A stretch of 64,000 bases of DNA from Holdemania massiliensis AP2 (lineage in GTDB: Bacteria; Bacillota_I; Bacilli_A; Erysipelotrichales; Erysipelotrichaceae), in the NCBI RefSeq assembly GCF_000327285.1, contig NZ_HE998567.1, positions 245,136-309,135 of the forward strand. The letters run 5' to 3'. The notes beneath the pieces were generated by a model. That model did not search any database, was not told the DNA's origin, and worked only from the letters and a program-made list of their open reading frames with translations. Of the stretch, positions 15,503 to 25,110 are shown piece by piece (position 1 is the stretch's first letter; every line of letters begins with the position of its first letter). The position numbers and the translations under genes are program-made.

Positions 15503-16642
15503 ATGCCAAAAAGAATCATCATGATGATCGGATTGATTTGTCTGTTGATCAGCGGATGCACAGTAAGAACCAATCCATCCGTTTCGCTGGAATCACTGCC
15601 GATTGGCTATTATGAAGGTACAGGATATATTGGCAATCATGATCAGCGACTGCTTCTAATGAACACCGGCTATGGCTGGTTGGGGAAGATTGGACGCTAT
15701 GGAACGATTCAACAGTTGCAGGAACAGGAAGGAACATTAACGTTCGTATTTAGAGACGAAGAGTTTACTTTGGAGTTGCAAAAACAAGGCGACAGTTACC
15801 AAGGAGCGCTGCAGTCGCAAGACCAGCAGTTAACAGTGGACTTAACGTGGATTGAGCCGGATACCCAAGCTTTGTTGAATTTCAGCGTCCTTGCACCGCT
15901 GGAGGAAAAATCTGCGCTGTTAGCGAACTATCAGCAGTTTCCTGCCGATGGTCAGGTGCCGCCGTATCAATTTGAACTGGGAAAGGATTCGGAAGCGTCA
16001 GCATGGCTTGATCGGCATCAGCTGGATACGATTCTCGGGGATAAGACCGATACGGATCTGATGAAAGCGGCCTTATTTTGGGTTTGCGAACAATATGATC
16101 ATGTTTCAAATTCACAGTACCGAGGTGAATCTCAATTTGACAATGTCGGTAATTTTGCGGACGATGGAAATGGCTTAAACTGCAACAATCTTTCCGTGCT
16201 CTTAAGCGGAATCCTGCGCAGCTACGGTGTTAAAGCCGTACCGATTTGGTGTCTGTCAGCGAGTGAGTGGGATAGTGATTGTCATGTCATCGTTCAGGCG
16301 TACAGTGAATCGTTGGATCAATGGGTTTTTCTGGATCCAACTTACAATTTAATGCTCAGCGATGATCAGGGAAACTATATTAATGTGGAGGCGCTGCGCT
16401 CGATTTTGATTGAAGGACAGCCGCTGAATGCCAATCCGGAAGCTAATTATAATGGAAAACCCTTTGATTTGGAGAATTATCGGAATTATATGACAAAGAA
16501 TACGTTTCGATTTGAACGGCCGGCCTTTTGCGGACGATTTATTAGTGAAAAGGTAATGTTGGTACCGGAGGGGACAAATTATTCCAAAAACACGATGACG
16601 ACGACGGATTGGGAAGCCTTCTGGGCGTTGCCGGAAAGATAA
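15503..16642 (+). CDS. Lipoprotein with transglutaminase-like domain
   Basis: A 379-residue lipoprotein (lipobox LISGC, Cys19). The C-terminal half has a transglutaminase-like fold with a probable Cys-His-Asp triad: Cys in LNCNNLSVLLSGILRSYG, His in CHVIVQAY and Asp in LDPTYN. This superfamily includes peptidases and cross-linking enzymes that act on the cell surface; which one this is cannot be told. The start ATG 15503 has GGAGGG 7 nt upstream; a GTG at 15488 lies before it. It is transcribed alone behind a palindromic site. Confidence 0.8.
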   Translation: MPKRIIMMIGLICLLISGCTVRTNPSVSLESLPIGYYEGTGYIGNHDQRLLLMNTGYGWLGKIGRYGTIQQLQEQEGTLTFVFRDEEFTLELQKQGDSYQGALQSQDQQLTVDLTWIEPDTQALLNFSVLAPLEEKSALLANYQQFPADGQVPPYQFELGKDSEASAWLDRHQLDTILGDKTDTDLMKAALFWVCEQYDHVSNSQYRGESQFDNVGNFADDGNGLNCNNLSVLLSGILRSYGVKAVPIWCLSASEWDSDCHVIVQAYSESLDQWVFLDPTYNLMLSDDQGNYINVEALRSILIEGQPLNANPEANYNGKPFDLENYRNYMTKNTFRFERPAFCGRFISEKVMLVPEGTNYSKNTMTTTDWEAFWALPER

Positions 16643-16702
16643 GAAGTAATGGATTCAGCAGGAAAAAAACGAACGAAAGGGTAAGGAGAATAAAAGCGTT
16701 TA

Positions 16703-16711
16703 TGCTACAAT
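16703..16711 (+). promoter_or_regulatory. Extended -10 promoter of the methyltransferase gene
   Basis: TGCTACAAT, an extended -10 element (TGN plus TACAAT), 25 nt before the start codon. No good -35. Confidence 0.45.
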
Positions 16712-16736
16712 AAAGGCATAAAGGGGGAATTGAGGA

Positions 16737-17507
16737 ATGGAGCTGCGATTAAAATTCGATGAGGATGAGCTGAATTATGAACGCTATCGGCCGCAATATC
16801 CTGAGGTACTGATGAAAGAGGTGCTGCAAAGTTTTCATCTTGGCCCGCACAGCCAGGCTCTGGAAATCGGGATTGGAACGGGACAGGCAACCCAGCCGAT
16901 TTTAGATACAGGCTGTTCGCTGACCGCTGTGGAACTTGGCAGAAAGCTGGCTGCGTTTGCGGAGAAAAAGTTTCAGAAGGCACCGAACTTTCAGGTGATT
17001 CAAGGTGATTTTATGGATTTAGAGCTCAGGGAAAACAGTTGGGATGCGCTGTATTCGGCTACGGCCTTCCATTGGCTGCCACAACCGCAGGCTTTGGAAA
17101 AAGTAAGGCGTTTGCTTAAACCCCAGGGATGTTTGGCTTTGTTTTGGAATCATCCCTATCCCAATCGCTTCGATGATTGTTCCAATCAGATTAATCGCCA
17201 GGTTTATCAACAATTTTGTCCGTCTGATCAGGAATTGAAGGAATTTGATGAGTCTGATTTAAAGCCTTGGACGGATCGTTTGATCAAAGCTGGTTTTGAT
17301 TCCGTGCAGGCGCATCTCTACCATCGCGTCAGAACTCTGGATATTCAGGACTATATAGGCTTACTGAACACGTATTCCGATCACCGGGCATTGCCGGAAG
17401 CAACACGTCTGGCTTTTGAACAGGCGATGGCAAAGGGGCTGCAGTCAGTCGGCGGACAGATCCGAATCTACGACACACTGGATCTGTATCTTGCCAGAAA
17501 ACTTTGA
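16737..17507 (+). CDS. Class I SAM-dependent methyltransferase
   Basis: A 256-residue methyltransferase with motif I ALEIGIGTGQAT (about residues 40-51), an acidic residue after the next strand (LTAVELG), and a motif IV region ALYSATAFHWLP. The N-terminal FDEDELNYERYRPQYPEVL segment is typical of the YcgJ/ubiE-like small-molecule methyltransferases. The substrate is unknown. GGGGGAATTGAGG precedes ATG 16737. It is a single-gene unit ended by a bidirectional terminator. Confidence 0.82.
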   Translation: MELRLKFDEDELNYERYRPQYPEVLMKEVLQSFHLGPHSQALEIGIGTGQATQPILDTGCSLTAVELGRKLAAFAEKKFQKAPNFQVIQGDFMDLELRENSWDALYSATAFHWLPQPQALEKVRRLLKPQGCLALFWNHPYPNRFDDCSNQINRQVYQQFCPSDQELKEFDESDLKPWTDRLIKAGFDSVQAHLYHRVRTLDIQDYIGLLNTYSDHRALPEATRLAFEQAMAKGLQSVGGQIRIYDTLDLYLARKL

Positions 17508-17522
17508 CGGATTGATCTAAAT

Positions 17523-17580
17523 AAAAAAAACAGGAAATTCATGCAGCAAGTCACCATGCCGATGAGATTCCTGTTTTTTT
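17523..17580. terminator. Bidirectional terminator between convergent genes
   Basis: AAAAAAACAGGAA (about 17524-17536) and TTCCTGTTTTTTT (17568-17580) form a stem flanked by A and T runs, which serves both the methyltransferase (+) and the PfkB kinase (-). Confidence 0.8.
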
Positions 17581-17646
17581 AATCTTTAACGTGGAAAGGG
17601 TTTGTTCTTAGTCTTATTAGAATTTGGAGAAGGATTGGATAAGACG

Positions 17647-18525
17647 TCAGATCAGCGGCCAGGGCAGCGTGCTTTTGTTCAATGGAACGGTGTTGGCGCC
17701 GATCCATTGAACGGTCTGCGCTCCGCACCAGCAGCCATTATCCAAGGCTTGAGGGAAAGACAGTCCCGCTGCGCGGCTGGCGATAAAGCCGGCGCAGAAG
17801 CTGTCCCCAGCTCCGGTTGTATCGATCACCTTTGCAGGATAGCCATCACAGCTCCACTTTTGGGTTTCCTGATAAACCGCCGCACCTGCCGCACCCATTT
17901 TTAAAACCACAGTCGGACAGCCATAGTGAAGCAGTTCTTCCGCCATCTCATCGGGCTGAGAGCGGGAGCACAACGGCCGGATTTCCTCGAATGACGGCAT
18001 GAAAACATCAATGAGAGGAAGCAGGTGTGCAACGCCGGCCAGTCCTTTGTGGTGCCGATCACGGGTTGTATCGCTGTATATCGTTAAACCGTGCGCATGA
18101 GCCTGTTGAAAGATGGAAAGCAGACCGGAGGTTTCTAGTTCATGCAGGGTAAATAAGGAACCTAGGGATAAAATTTTGAAAACCGGCAAAGCCCTGAATG
18201 GAAAGTCAGCCAGGGTGAAATGGCGGTGAGCTTCCCCGGTCACGGTAAACTGCCGCTCCCCATTTTCATCCAGCTGAATGAACGAATGTGTCGTTATCTG
18301 ATCCGGTCGTTGGGACAGCCAACGAATATCGACGCCCTGCGCTTTCAGCTGACTGCGGATCAGGTCTGCTTCTTCGTCCTGCCCTAGCAGCGCGCAGCAA
18401 GCTGCAGACAGGCCTAATTTCGTCAAAAGGATGGCTTGGTTGGCAGCATCGCCCCCGACCGTCGGTTTTCGATCCTGAGCATAAAGATCCAGTACGCAGC
18501 TGCCCAGGCATAAAACGTCGCTCAT
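17647..18525 (-). CDS. PfkB-family carbohydrate kinase
   Basis: A 292-residue ribokinase-like kinase. It has the N-terminal VGGDAANQAILLTKLG sugar-binding motif and the C-terminal DTTGAGDSFCAGF motif with the catalytic Asp and anion hole. It phosphorylates a sugar, nucleoside or related alcohol with ATP; the substrate cannot be read from sequence. It starts at 18525 with AAGGAGGG upstream. It follows ispG on the same strand, but a strong terminator hairpin fills the 53-bp gap. Confidence 0.85.
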   Translation of the reverse strand: MSDVLCLGSCVLDLYAQDRKPTVGGDAANQAILLTKLGLSAACCALLGQDEEADLIRSQLKAQGVDIRWLSQRPDQITTHSFIQLDENGERQFTVTGEAHRHFTLADFPFRALPVFKILSLGSLFTLHELETSGLLSIFQQAHAHGLTIYSDTTRDRHHKGLAGVAHLLPLIDVFMPSFEEIRPLCSRSQPDEMAEELLHYGCPTVVLKMGAAGAAVYQETQKWSCDGYPAKVIDTTGAGDSFCAGFIASRAAGLSFPQALDNGCWCGAQTVQWIGANTVPLNKSTLPWPLI

Positions 18526-18545
18526 TTCATATCCCTCCTTAAAAA

Positions 18546-18571
18546 ATGCCGCAATTCAGTTTCATTGCGGC
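18546..18571 (-). terminator. Terminator between ispG and the PfkB kinase gene
   Basis: ATGCCGCAAT (18546-18555) and ATTGCGGCAT (18562-18571) form a perfect 10-bp stem; the minus strand continues into six T. The next gene starts only 20 bp further on. Confidence 0.85.
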
Positions 18572-18578
18572 ATAACAG

Positions 18579-19637
18579 CTATTGGATCATGGCTAAAATT
18601 TCTTCCTTCAGGACTTCAACAATTTGATCCTGCGGAATTTTGCGGATGAGCTGTCCTTTCTTAAACAACAGGCCTTCCTCTTTCCCTCCGGCAATGCCGA
18701 TATCAGCCCGGCTGGCTTCCTGCGGCCCATTGACAGCGCAACCCATAACCGCCACGGTGATATCAGCGTTAATCGTTGCCAAGAACCGTTCGACTTCCTC
18801 GGCGATAGGAATCATGTTGTACTGAATCCGGCCGCAGGTTGGGCAGCTGACTAAATTCGGGACTCGATCAATTAGATTGAAGCAGCGCAGTAACTGCTTG
18901 CAGATGCGCAGTTCCTCAACCGGATCTGCACTGACGGATACCCGAATTGTATCGCCGATTCCATCCATAAGCAAAGCACCCAAGGCTGCACTGGATTTGA
19001 TCGCACTGGAAGTAAAGGTACCAGCTTCCGTAACCCCTAAGTGCAGCGGATAAGGGAAGACTTCAGCGGCCAGTCGATAGGCTTCAATCGTCAACATAAC
19101 GTCGCTGGATTTAAAGGATAAGCAGATATCATGGAAGTCCAGCTCTTCCAGGATTTCGACATGTTTGCGGGCACTTTCAATCATTGCTTCAGCGCATGGC
19201 CGGCCATATTTTTCAAGCACTGCTTTTTCCAGAGAACCGCTGTTGATGCCGATGCGGATAGGGACATGATGCTGCTTGCAGGCTTCCACTACCGCCGCAA
19301 CGTTTTCCCGCGCCCCGATGTTGCCGGGATTGATGCGGATCTTATCGACGCCCGATTCAATCGCGGTTAAAGCTAATTTATAATCAAAATGAATATCGGC
19401 CACCAGTGGAACATCAACCTGAGCTTTGATCTGTTTGATCGCCCGGGCATCCTCCTGGTCGTAGACTGCCATGCGTATGATCTGGCATCCCGCTTCACAC
19501 AGCTGTTGGATTTGCCGAACTGTCGCTTCTACATTTTTCGTCTTTGTATTGGTCATTGACTGAATGATCACTTGATTTTGACCGCCGATCTGCAGATTTC
19601 CTACCTGAATAGGGCGGGTTTCCGTTCTTTTTTTCAT
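18579..19637 (-). CDS. ispG: 4-hydroxy-3-methylbut-2-en-1-yl diphosphate synthase
   Basis: A 352-residue IspG/GcpE of the MEP pathway, converting MEcPP to HMBPP. It has an N-terminal TIM barrel ([38 protein letters not shown]) and a C-terminal [4Fe-4S] domain with ligand cysteines in LVSCPTCGR and VMGCAVNGP. The start ATG 19637 is chosen because GAGGTG lies 5 nt upstream; the GTG nine bases earlier is part of that site. Its product feeds IspH, encoded at 11.8 kb. Confidence 0.95.
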   Translation of the reverse strand: MKKRTETRPIQVGNLQIGGQNQVIIQSMTNTKTKNVEATVRQIQQLCEAGCQIIRMAVYDQEDARAIKQIKAQVDVPLVADIHFDYKLALTAIESGVDKIRINPGNIGARENVAAVVEACKQHHVPIRIGINSGSLEKAVLEKYGRPCAEAMIESARKHVEILEELDFHDICLSFKSSDVMLTIEAYRLAAEVFPYPLHLGVTEAGTFTSSAIKSSAALGALLMDGIGDTIRVSVSADPVEELRICKQLLRCFNLIDRVPNLVSCPTCGRIQYNMIPIAEEVERFLATINADITVAVMGCAVNGPQEASRADIGIAGGKEEGLLFKKGQLIRKIPQDQIVEVLKEEILAMIQ

Positions 19638-19655
19638 GAAATTCACCTCGTTTCT

Positions 19656-19664
19656 ATTATAGCA
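19656..19664 (-). promoter_or_regulatory. Extended -10 promoter of ispG
   Basis: Minus-strand TGCTATAAT, a complete extended -10, 18 nt upstream of the start codon. The -35 region is not recognisable. Confidence 0.55.
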
Positions 19665-19751
19665 TAAATTTGAAATCGGACACGAAGGAGAAAGAAAAGG
19701 AAAAGATGGGGAAGAGATGTCGGGTGTAGCGATCCCATGGGAAATTGAATA

Positions 19752-19760
19752 TGGTATAAT
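19752..19760 (+). promoter_or_regulatory. Extended -10 promoter of the antiporter gene
   Basis: TGGTATAAT (TG at 19752-19753, TATAAT at 19755-19760). The leader to the proposed AUC start would be about 63 nt. Confidence 0.6.
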
Positions 19761-19829
19761 ATTAAAAAGGCTTTGACGAATCAGGATATCTGCTTGCTTT
19801 CGGATCGATGCTAAAGAGGAGGGAAAGTT

Positions 19830-21455
19830 ATCGACTTCAATCTTTTATTAATCTTGTGCGGCGGGGTGCTGATGATCTGCATCCTCTGCAATAAGCTTTC
19901 ATTACGGCTGGGAGTGCCGAGTCTGCTCCTGTTTATTTTGTTGGGAATGGTTTTCGGCAGCGACGGATTATTCCGCATTCCCTTTGAAAATTATGCGTTT
20001 GCGGAGAAGCTGTGTACTGCAGCTTTGATTTATATTATGTTCTACGGCGGCTTTGGAACACGCTGGAAACAGGCGCGGCCAGTCGCTAAGGGAGCGCTGT
20101 TATTATCGTCGCTGGGTGTTTTTCTGACAGCGGCATTGACCGGTGTGTTCTGCCATTGGGGATTAGGAATGGAATGGCAGGAAAGTTTTTTGATCGGAGC
20201 GGTGATCAGCTCCACGGATGCGGCCTCGATGTTCTCAATTCTGCGAAGCAAGAAGCTGGCCTTAAAAGAGAATACCGACTCCCTTTTGGAATTGGAAAGT
20301 GGAAGCAATGATCCATTTTCTTATATGCTGACAGTGATGCTTTTAACGATGATGGCGGGACAGGGCAGCCCGGAAACTTTCGCCTGGATGCTTGTCAAGC
20401 AGCTGATGATCGGCGGTTTAAGCGGCTGGTTATGCGCAAAAGTTGGGATTGCTTGTCTGAATCGCTTTGATTTTGCGACCGAAGGGTTTGATTCCATCTT
20501 TGTCGTCGGTTTGGTTTTGCTGACCTATGCGCTGTGCAGTTATGGCGGAGGAAATGGATATCTTTGCGTCTATCTGGCTGGAATACTGATGGGCAATGCA
20601 TCCCTTCGCAATAAACGGTCGCTTGTCCATTTCTTTGACGGCGTGACAGGGTTGATGCAGATCGTGATTTTCTTTCTGTTAGGTCTGTTGGCATTTCCAT
20701 CGCAGCTGCCATCCGTGATCCTTCCCGCTTTATTGATCATGGCATTTCTGACGCTGGTTGCCCGCCCGGTTGCCGTGTGCTTGTTGTTGAAACCGTTTGC
20801 GGGTTCGTGGCGGCAGATGGTCTTAGTCAGTGCTGCGGGTCTGCGCGGGGCATCTTCGATTGTTTTTGCAATCATGGTGACAGTGAGTCCGGCGTATACA
20901 CGTTATGATGTCTTCCATGTTGTATTTTGTCTGGTCTTGCTTTCAATCAGTCTGCAGGGGACGCTGCTGCCCTGGATTGCGCGCAAATTAGAGATGATTG
21001 ATACCGGTGCTGATGTATTGAAAACCTTTAATGACTACAAAGATGACCCAGCGATTGAGATGATTCAGTTGGATATCCGTTCAGGCCATGCCTGGATTGG
21101 ACAGTCGGTGCAGTCGCTGAAGCTGCCTGGGGATGTTCTGCTGGCCATGATCCGCCGGCAAAACGAGAATTTAGTCCCGCATGGACAGACGATCATTAAA
21201 CAGGGTGATGTTGTCATTGCTATTGCCCCGGCAGTCACAGAACCGGCACAGCTGGAATTGACGGAGATGCTGATTGAGGAAGAACATTCCTGGCAGGGAC
21301 GCAGGATCAAAGATCTAAAGCTGCCGCCTGCGCTTTTGATCATGATGATTCTGCGGGATGAAACGCTGATGGTTCCAGATGGCAATACGCAGATCGCTGC
21401 CGAGGATGTGCTGATCATTCATCAGCCTTCCAATACCAAAAAACGAATAAAATAG
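19830..21455 (+). CDS. Potassium (or sodium)/proton antiporter, CPA1 family with RCK-C domain
   Basis: A roughly 541-residue antiporter. It has about 12 membrane helices (for example [21 protein letters not shown]-like start, then [16 protein letters not shown] with the conserved Asp, and [11 protein letters not shown]). A C-terminal TrkA-C/RCK-C ligand-binding domain follows ([17 protein letters not shown] onward). This is the NhaP2/CvrA arrangement. No ATG, GTG or TTG lies at the expected start; AGGAGGG at 19816-19822 is followed 7 nt later by ATC at 19830, in frame and matching the family N-terminus. The first canonical option, TTG at 19854, lacks a ribosome site and cuts into helix 1. Confidence 0.85.
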   Translation: MDFNLLLILCGGVLMICILCNKLSLRLGVPSLLLFILLGMVFGSDGLFRIPFENYAFAEKLCTAALIYIMFYGGFGTRWKQARPVAKGALLLSSLGVFLTAALTGVFCHWGLGMEWQESFLIGAVISSTDAASMFSILRSKKLALKENTDSLLELESGSNDPFSYMLTVMLLTMMAGQGSPETFAWMLVKQLMIGGLSGWLCAKVGIACLNRFDFATEGFDSIFVVGLVLLTYALCSYGGGNGYLCVYLAGILMGNASLRNKRSLVHFFDGVTGLMQIVIFFLLGLLAFPSQLPSVILPALLIMAFLTLVARPVAVCLLLKPFAGSWRQMVLVSAAGLRGASSIVFAIMVTVSPAYTRYDVFHVVFCLVLLSISLQGTLLPWIARKLEMIDTGADVLKTFNDYKDDPAIEMIQLDIRSGHAWIGQSVQSLKLPGDVLLAMIRRQNENLVPHGQTIIKQGDVVIAIAPAVTEPAQLELTEMLIEEEHSWQGRRIKDLKLPPALLIMMILRDETLMVPDGNTQIAAEDVLIIHQPSNTKKRIK

Positions 21456-21646
21456 ATCGTTGGAATCTGTCGGGACGCAGGCAAAAGCATCCTTGTTGGC
21501 TGAGAAAGTAAATTGAGAGCGTAGAAATGAGAGTCAGCAGCTTTCTGTGTTCTTTAAGGCAAGAAAAGTTAAGGCATAGAAGCAGGGCGTGAACAGGATT
21601 TCATCCTTGCCGTGCAAATTTTCATTTCACGCAGAAAAAAATAAGG

Positions 21647-21652
21647 TATAAT
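21647..21652 (+). promoter_or_regulatory. Probable -10 box for the PBP gene
   Basis: TATAAT in AAGGTATAATAAGG, 23 nt before the start codon; only a weak -35 (TTTCAC, 21625-21630). The rest of the gap 21456-21646 shows nothing recognisable. Confidence 0.45.
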
Positions 21653-21674
21653 AAGGCATACGAGGAGATCGTGC

Positions 21675-23903
21675 ATGACAAATAAACCATTACTTGGACC
21701 AAGAAAAACCAAAGATGATAAAAAACTGCACTGGGAAGGCAGCAGCGAACACCTGCGGAAAGCGCTGGATTTAAGCAAGATTGTTACCCGGCGTTTTCAG
21801 TTGGTTGCCTTGGCGGTGTGCGTGGGCATGGCCGCTATCGTTGTGCGCCTGTATTCCATTCAAATGCTGAAAACAGAGGATTACGCGCAGAAGCTCGCCA
21901 CCTATACCCGTCGTTATCAAACGGTCACGACGCCGCGGGGAGAAATGCTGGACCGCAACGGACAGGTGCTGGTTGGCAATAAACAACGCCTGAATATCAC
22001 TTATTTCCCGCCGCAGGGGATTAAAGATGAAAAAGAATGGGAACTGGCCCGGCGCTTTTCAAATGATTTTGAAGTCGATGAAACGCAGCTGGGAACACGG
22101 GATTTAAAGGATTTGTATTTGAGTCTGCATAAAAAGGAAATTGATGCCGAGCGGATCACCGAAGAAGAAATGGCGGCGTATTACAAAGGGGATCTGAATG
22201 ACAATGATATCTATTATCTGGAACTGGCCCGGATTACGGAGGAAGATTTAGCGACGCTGGACACGGATCTGCGTCGAGCCTATGTCGTCAAACAGGCCAT
22301 GGATATGCCTTCCAGCGGACAGACCAAGATTATTAAAAGTGATGTTACTGTTGAAGAAGCGGCATTTTTGATTGAACACATGGAAGATTATCAGGGCTTC
22401 AACGTGGATTTTGACTGGGATCGGGAATATCCGTTCGGATCTATGCTGAAGTCAGTGCTGGGGACTGTAACGACTTCCAAACAGGGATTGCCGTCGGAAG
22501 ATCTGGATTATTATCTGGCTCTGGATTATTCTCGGAATGAGAAGGTAGGCCGGTCTGGCTTGGAGAAACAATATGAAGGATTGCTCAGCGGCAAGCGTTC
22601 GGTATATGATCTGGCGTATGATGAAAACGGAACAGGTTATCTGAGCGAGGTCAATGAAGGCTCGAAGGGGTATGATCTGGAATTATCGATCGACGCACGC
22701 CTGCAGCAGAAACTGGATGAGATTTTGTCCCAGGTGCTGCTTGAATATCAGAATGATCCGCTGCGTCCGTACATGGATCGGATCATGTATGTTCTGCAGG
22801 ATCCGAATACCGGAGATATCCTGGCCATGTCCTGTATGATCCGCAATGCCGATGGTACGATCAGCTCCAGTCCGACGAGTATTTATGCGGATGCTTATGC
22901 CCCGGGTTCCGTGGTGAAAGGGGCTACGGTCTATATGGGGCTGGATCAGGGGGTAATTCAGCCCGGCGAAAAGATTTTGGATAACTATATTAAAATTAAG
23001 GATACGCCGATTAAGAAATCCTGGAAAACGCTGGGATGGGTGGATGATGTCCAGGCCTTGGCTCAGTCCTCCAACGTATTTATGTTTAATGTCGCAATCC
23101 GTTTGGGCGGCGGCACTTATGTTGAAAACAATCCGCTGAAAATCAATGCTGACACGTATTTGTTAATGCGCAGCTATTACAGTCAGTTTGGCTTGGGCGT
23201 ATTGACTGGAATTGATGTGCCGAACGAAGCCATTGGTTATATTCCAGGTAAGCTTACCAATGCCGGCAATACCCTGGACTTTGCGATTGGACAGCTGGAT
23301 AACTATACGACGATTGAACTGGCGCAGTATGTTTCTACGATTGCCAACGGCGGGAAAAAGATTCAGCCACGCTTGGTTCGCCGGGCGTTTGATCCGGGAA
23401 CTCAGAATGTAGTTTACGAAAATTATGTCAATGTGCAGTCAACCCTTGAAAATACAGGAGCTTTGGAACGGGTTCGCCAAGGGTTTAACGCCTGCGTTTA
23501 CGGCGGGATTTGTTATGGTTTGACTGATTTGCCGGTAACGATATCGGCAAAGACCGGAACTGCTGAATCGTTTATCAATATTACCGGCGAAGATGGGGTA
23601 AAAACTACGGTTGACACAACCAACAACAGTCTGGTTGCTTATGCTCCGGCAGAAAATCCGCAGTATTCAATGGCCTGCATGATTCCGAATGCCTGGGTTA
23701 CCGGCGGAGGTTCGCAAAGCAATCTCTGCCTGCGGATTACTAATGAATTGACCAAAGCGATTTATAACCCGGATGATGTGGCGGAAAATGACAGTCCATC
23801 TACAGATGAAGATACGAATCTCAACGTGCCGGATGAAAACCAGGCACTGCCGCCAACCCAGGATCCCAATGATCCGCAGGGAAACGGCAATCCGGTACAA
23901 TAA
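21675..23903 (+). CDS. Class B penicillin-binding protein (transpeptidase)
   Basis: A 742-residue PBP of the PBP2/MrdA-FtsI class. A cytoplasmic N-terminus precedes one membrane helix (about residues 40-60), then a dimerisation domain ([14 protein letters not shown]) and a transpeptidase domain. The serine active site is Ser412-x-x-Lys415 ([10 protein letters not shown]), the SxN motif is SSN at 465-467 and KTG is at 626-628. The C-terminus is Asp/Pro/Asn-rich and disordered. It cross-links peptidoglycan, probably in cell elongation or division; which of the two cannot be decided. GAGGAG precedes ATG 21675. Confidence 0.92.
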   Translation: MTNKPLLGPRKTKDDKKLHWEGSSEHLRKALDLSKIVTRRFQLVALAVCVGMAAIVVRLYSIQMLKTEDYAQKLATYTRRYQTVTTPRGEMLDRNGQVLVGNKQRLNITYFPPQGIKDEKEWELARRFSNDFEVDETQLGTRDLKDLYLSLHKKEIDAERITEEEMAAYYKGDLNDNDIYYLELARITEEDLATLDTDLRRAYVVKQAMDMPSSGQTKIIKSDVTVEEAAFLIEHMEDYQGFNVDFDWDREYPFGSMLKSVLGTVTTSKQGLPSEDLDYYLALDYSRNEKVGRSGLEKQYEGLLSGKRSVYDLAYDENGTGYLSEVNEGSKGYDLELSIDARLQQKLDEILSQVLLEYQNDPLRPYMDRIMYVLQDPNTGDILAMSCMIRNADGTISSSPTSIYADAYAPGSVVKGATVYMGLDQGVIQPGEKILDNYIKIKDTPIKKSWKTLGWVDDVQALAQSSNVFMFNVAIRLGGGTYVENNPLKINADTYLLMRSYYSQFGLGVLTGIDVPNEAIGYIPGKLTNAGNTLDFAIGQLDNYTTIELAQYVSTIANGGKKIQPRLVRRAFDPGTQNVVYENYVNVQSTLENTGALERVRQGFNACVYGGICYGLTDLPVTISAKTGTAESFINITGEDGVKTTVDTTNNSLVAYAPAENPQYSMACMIPNAWVTGGGSQSNLCLRITNELTKAIYNPDDVAENDSPSTDEDTNLNVPDENQALPPTQDPNDPQGNGNPVQ

Positions 23904-23962
23904 CCGTTAAAAACCCAAGAATTAACAGGTTTTTGAAAAAAGATAGTAATTTAAAAAAACTA

Positions 23963-23971
23963 TGTTATACT
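23963..23971 (+). promoter_or_regulatory. Extended -10 promoter of rpmG
   Basis: TGTTATACT (TG 23963-23964, TATACT 23966-23971), 28 nt before the start codon. Confidence 0.5.
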
Positions 23972-23998
23972 TGTTTAGCATTATTAGGAGGAATATTC

Positions 23999-24148
23999 AT
24001 GAGAGACGCAATTACTTTCAAATGTTCTGAATGCGGCGAAGAAAATTACATTGGGACAAGAAACAAGAGAAAACACCCTGAAAAGATGGAAATCAAGAAA
24101 TACTGCCCACGCTGCAATAAGAAAACGACTCACAAGGAGAAAAAATAA
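23999..24148 (+). CDS. rpmG: 50S ribosomal protein L33, zinc-binding form
   Basis: A 49-residue L33 with two CxxC pairs (CSEC and CPRC), the zinc-containing C+ form. The [20 protein letters not shown] segment is typical. The start ATG 23999 has TAGGAGG 7 nt upstream. Bacteria that hold a C+ L33 often have a second C- copy used in zinc starvation; none is in this window. It has its own promoter and terminator. Confidence 0.95.
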   Translation: MRDAITFKCSECGEENYIGTRNKRKHPEKMEIKKYCPRCNKKTTHKEKK

Positions 24149-24151
24149 AAG

Positions 24152-24173
24152 AAGCCGGTTTCTGGCTTTTTTT
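24152..24173 (+). terminator. Terminator of rpmG
   Basis: AAGCC and GGCTT (about 24152-24168) form a short stem followed by TTTTT. A 140-bp gap to the next gene holds nothing else recognised. Confidence 0.7.
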
Positions 24174-24312
24174 ATTTCTCTTAATTTATGAAGGAAATAG
24201 CAGGTTTAATCAGATAATTCAGCTGCAAGTTACAGCTTTTTCTAATAAAGTGGGTGAATTTGAGCTCGGATTTGAAGATCAGAAGCAAGAAAGGTGAAAG
24301 AAGGAATATAGG

Positions 24313-24921
24313 ATGAAAATAGAAACCATTCCCTCCGGTGCATTTGCGACCAACTGTTACATTCTGGAAGATCAGGGTACCGTGCTGGTCATGGATCCGA
24401 CAGGCAAAGCCCAGCGAATCCTGGATCGTCTGCAGGGGCGTGTACCGTTGGCAATTATTTTGACGCACGGCCATTTTGACCATATTGGAGCCGTCGATGA
24501 ACTGGTTCGGCAGTTTCATTGTCCGGTATATGTGCATCCTGAGGATCAAATTCTGCTGGAAGATGAAACACTTAACAGTATGGCGCAAATGACGGCTCAT
24601 GTCCGCAGTCAGACCAGACCTTTGATTGAGGGCACAATGAAATTAGGAACAATCGAATTCCAGGTGATTGAAGCGCCGGGACATACGCCGGGCAGTGTGC
24701 TGATCGTGATCGGTCAGGATTGCTTTTGTGGTGATGTCATTTTTGAAGGCAGCATTGGACGGACAGACTTGCCGTTGGGCAATGATTCTCAGATGCGGCA
24801 GACGCTGAAAATGATTCGTACCCTGAATCCGCAGCTGAGGCTTTATCCGGGGCATGGCGCAGCTACGGTGTTGGAAAAAGAACTGATGAATAATCCGTTT
24901 CTGCGGACACATCGATCATGA
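24313..24921 (+). CDS. Metallo-beta-lactamase-fold hydrolase, glyoxalase II-like
   Basis: A 202-residue MBL-fold protein with the full metal motif THGHFDHIG (about residues 51-59), a later histidine in EAPGHTPGS, an Asp in CFCGDVIF and the C-terminal YPGHG histidine. This is the YcbL/glyoxalase II-like group of small hydrolases. The substrate is likely a thioester such as S-lactoylglutathione analogues, but the true substrate is unknown. A start at ATG 24313 has GAAGGAATATAGG upstream. It is a single gene with a terminator. Confidence 0.88.
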   Translation: MKIETIPSGAFATNCYILEDQGTVLVMDPTGKAQRILDRLQGRVPLAIILTHGHFDHIGAVDELVRQFHCPVYVHPEDQILLEDETLNSMAQMTAHVRSQTRPLIEGTMKLGTIEFQVIEAPGHTPGSVLIVIGQDCFCGDVIFEGSIGRTDLPLGNDSQMRQTLKMIRTLNPQLRLYPGHGAATVLEKELMNNPFLRTHRS

Positions 24922-24929
24922 TTACACAG

Positions 24930-24960
24930 AAAGCATCGCTTTGAGGGTGATGCTTTTTGT
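24930..24960 (+). terminator. Terminator after the MBL hydrolase
   Basis: AAAGCATC (24930-24937) pairs with GATGCTTT (24949-24956), followed by TTTGTTTTG. Confidence 0.8.
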
Positions 24961-25033
24961 TTTGCGAAGGGGATATGGCAAACCAAATTAGTCGATTTCT
25001 TTGAAGAAAGTTAGGGCGTTTTTACTTTTGCTG

Positions 25034-25082
25034 TAGATATATTAAATATTATCTATATAAAAAGTAGATGTTGTTGTATAAT
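25034..25082 (+). promoter_or_regulatory. Promoter region of the DUF2087 gene with an AT-rich dyad
   Basis: TATAAT at 25077-25082 is a good -10 box. Upstream, TAGATA (25034-25039) and TATCTA (25050-25055) form a dyad that would sit on the -35 region, a possible autoregulatory site. Confidence 0.4.
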
Positions 25083-25110
25083 GTTTGCATAAAATATAGA
25101 AGGAAGTGAA

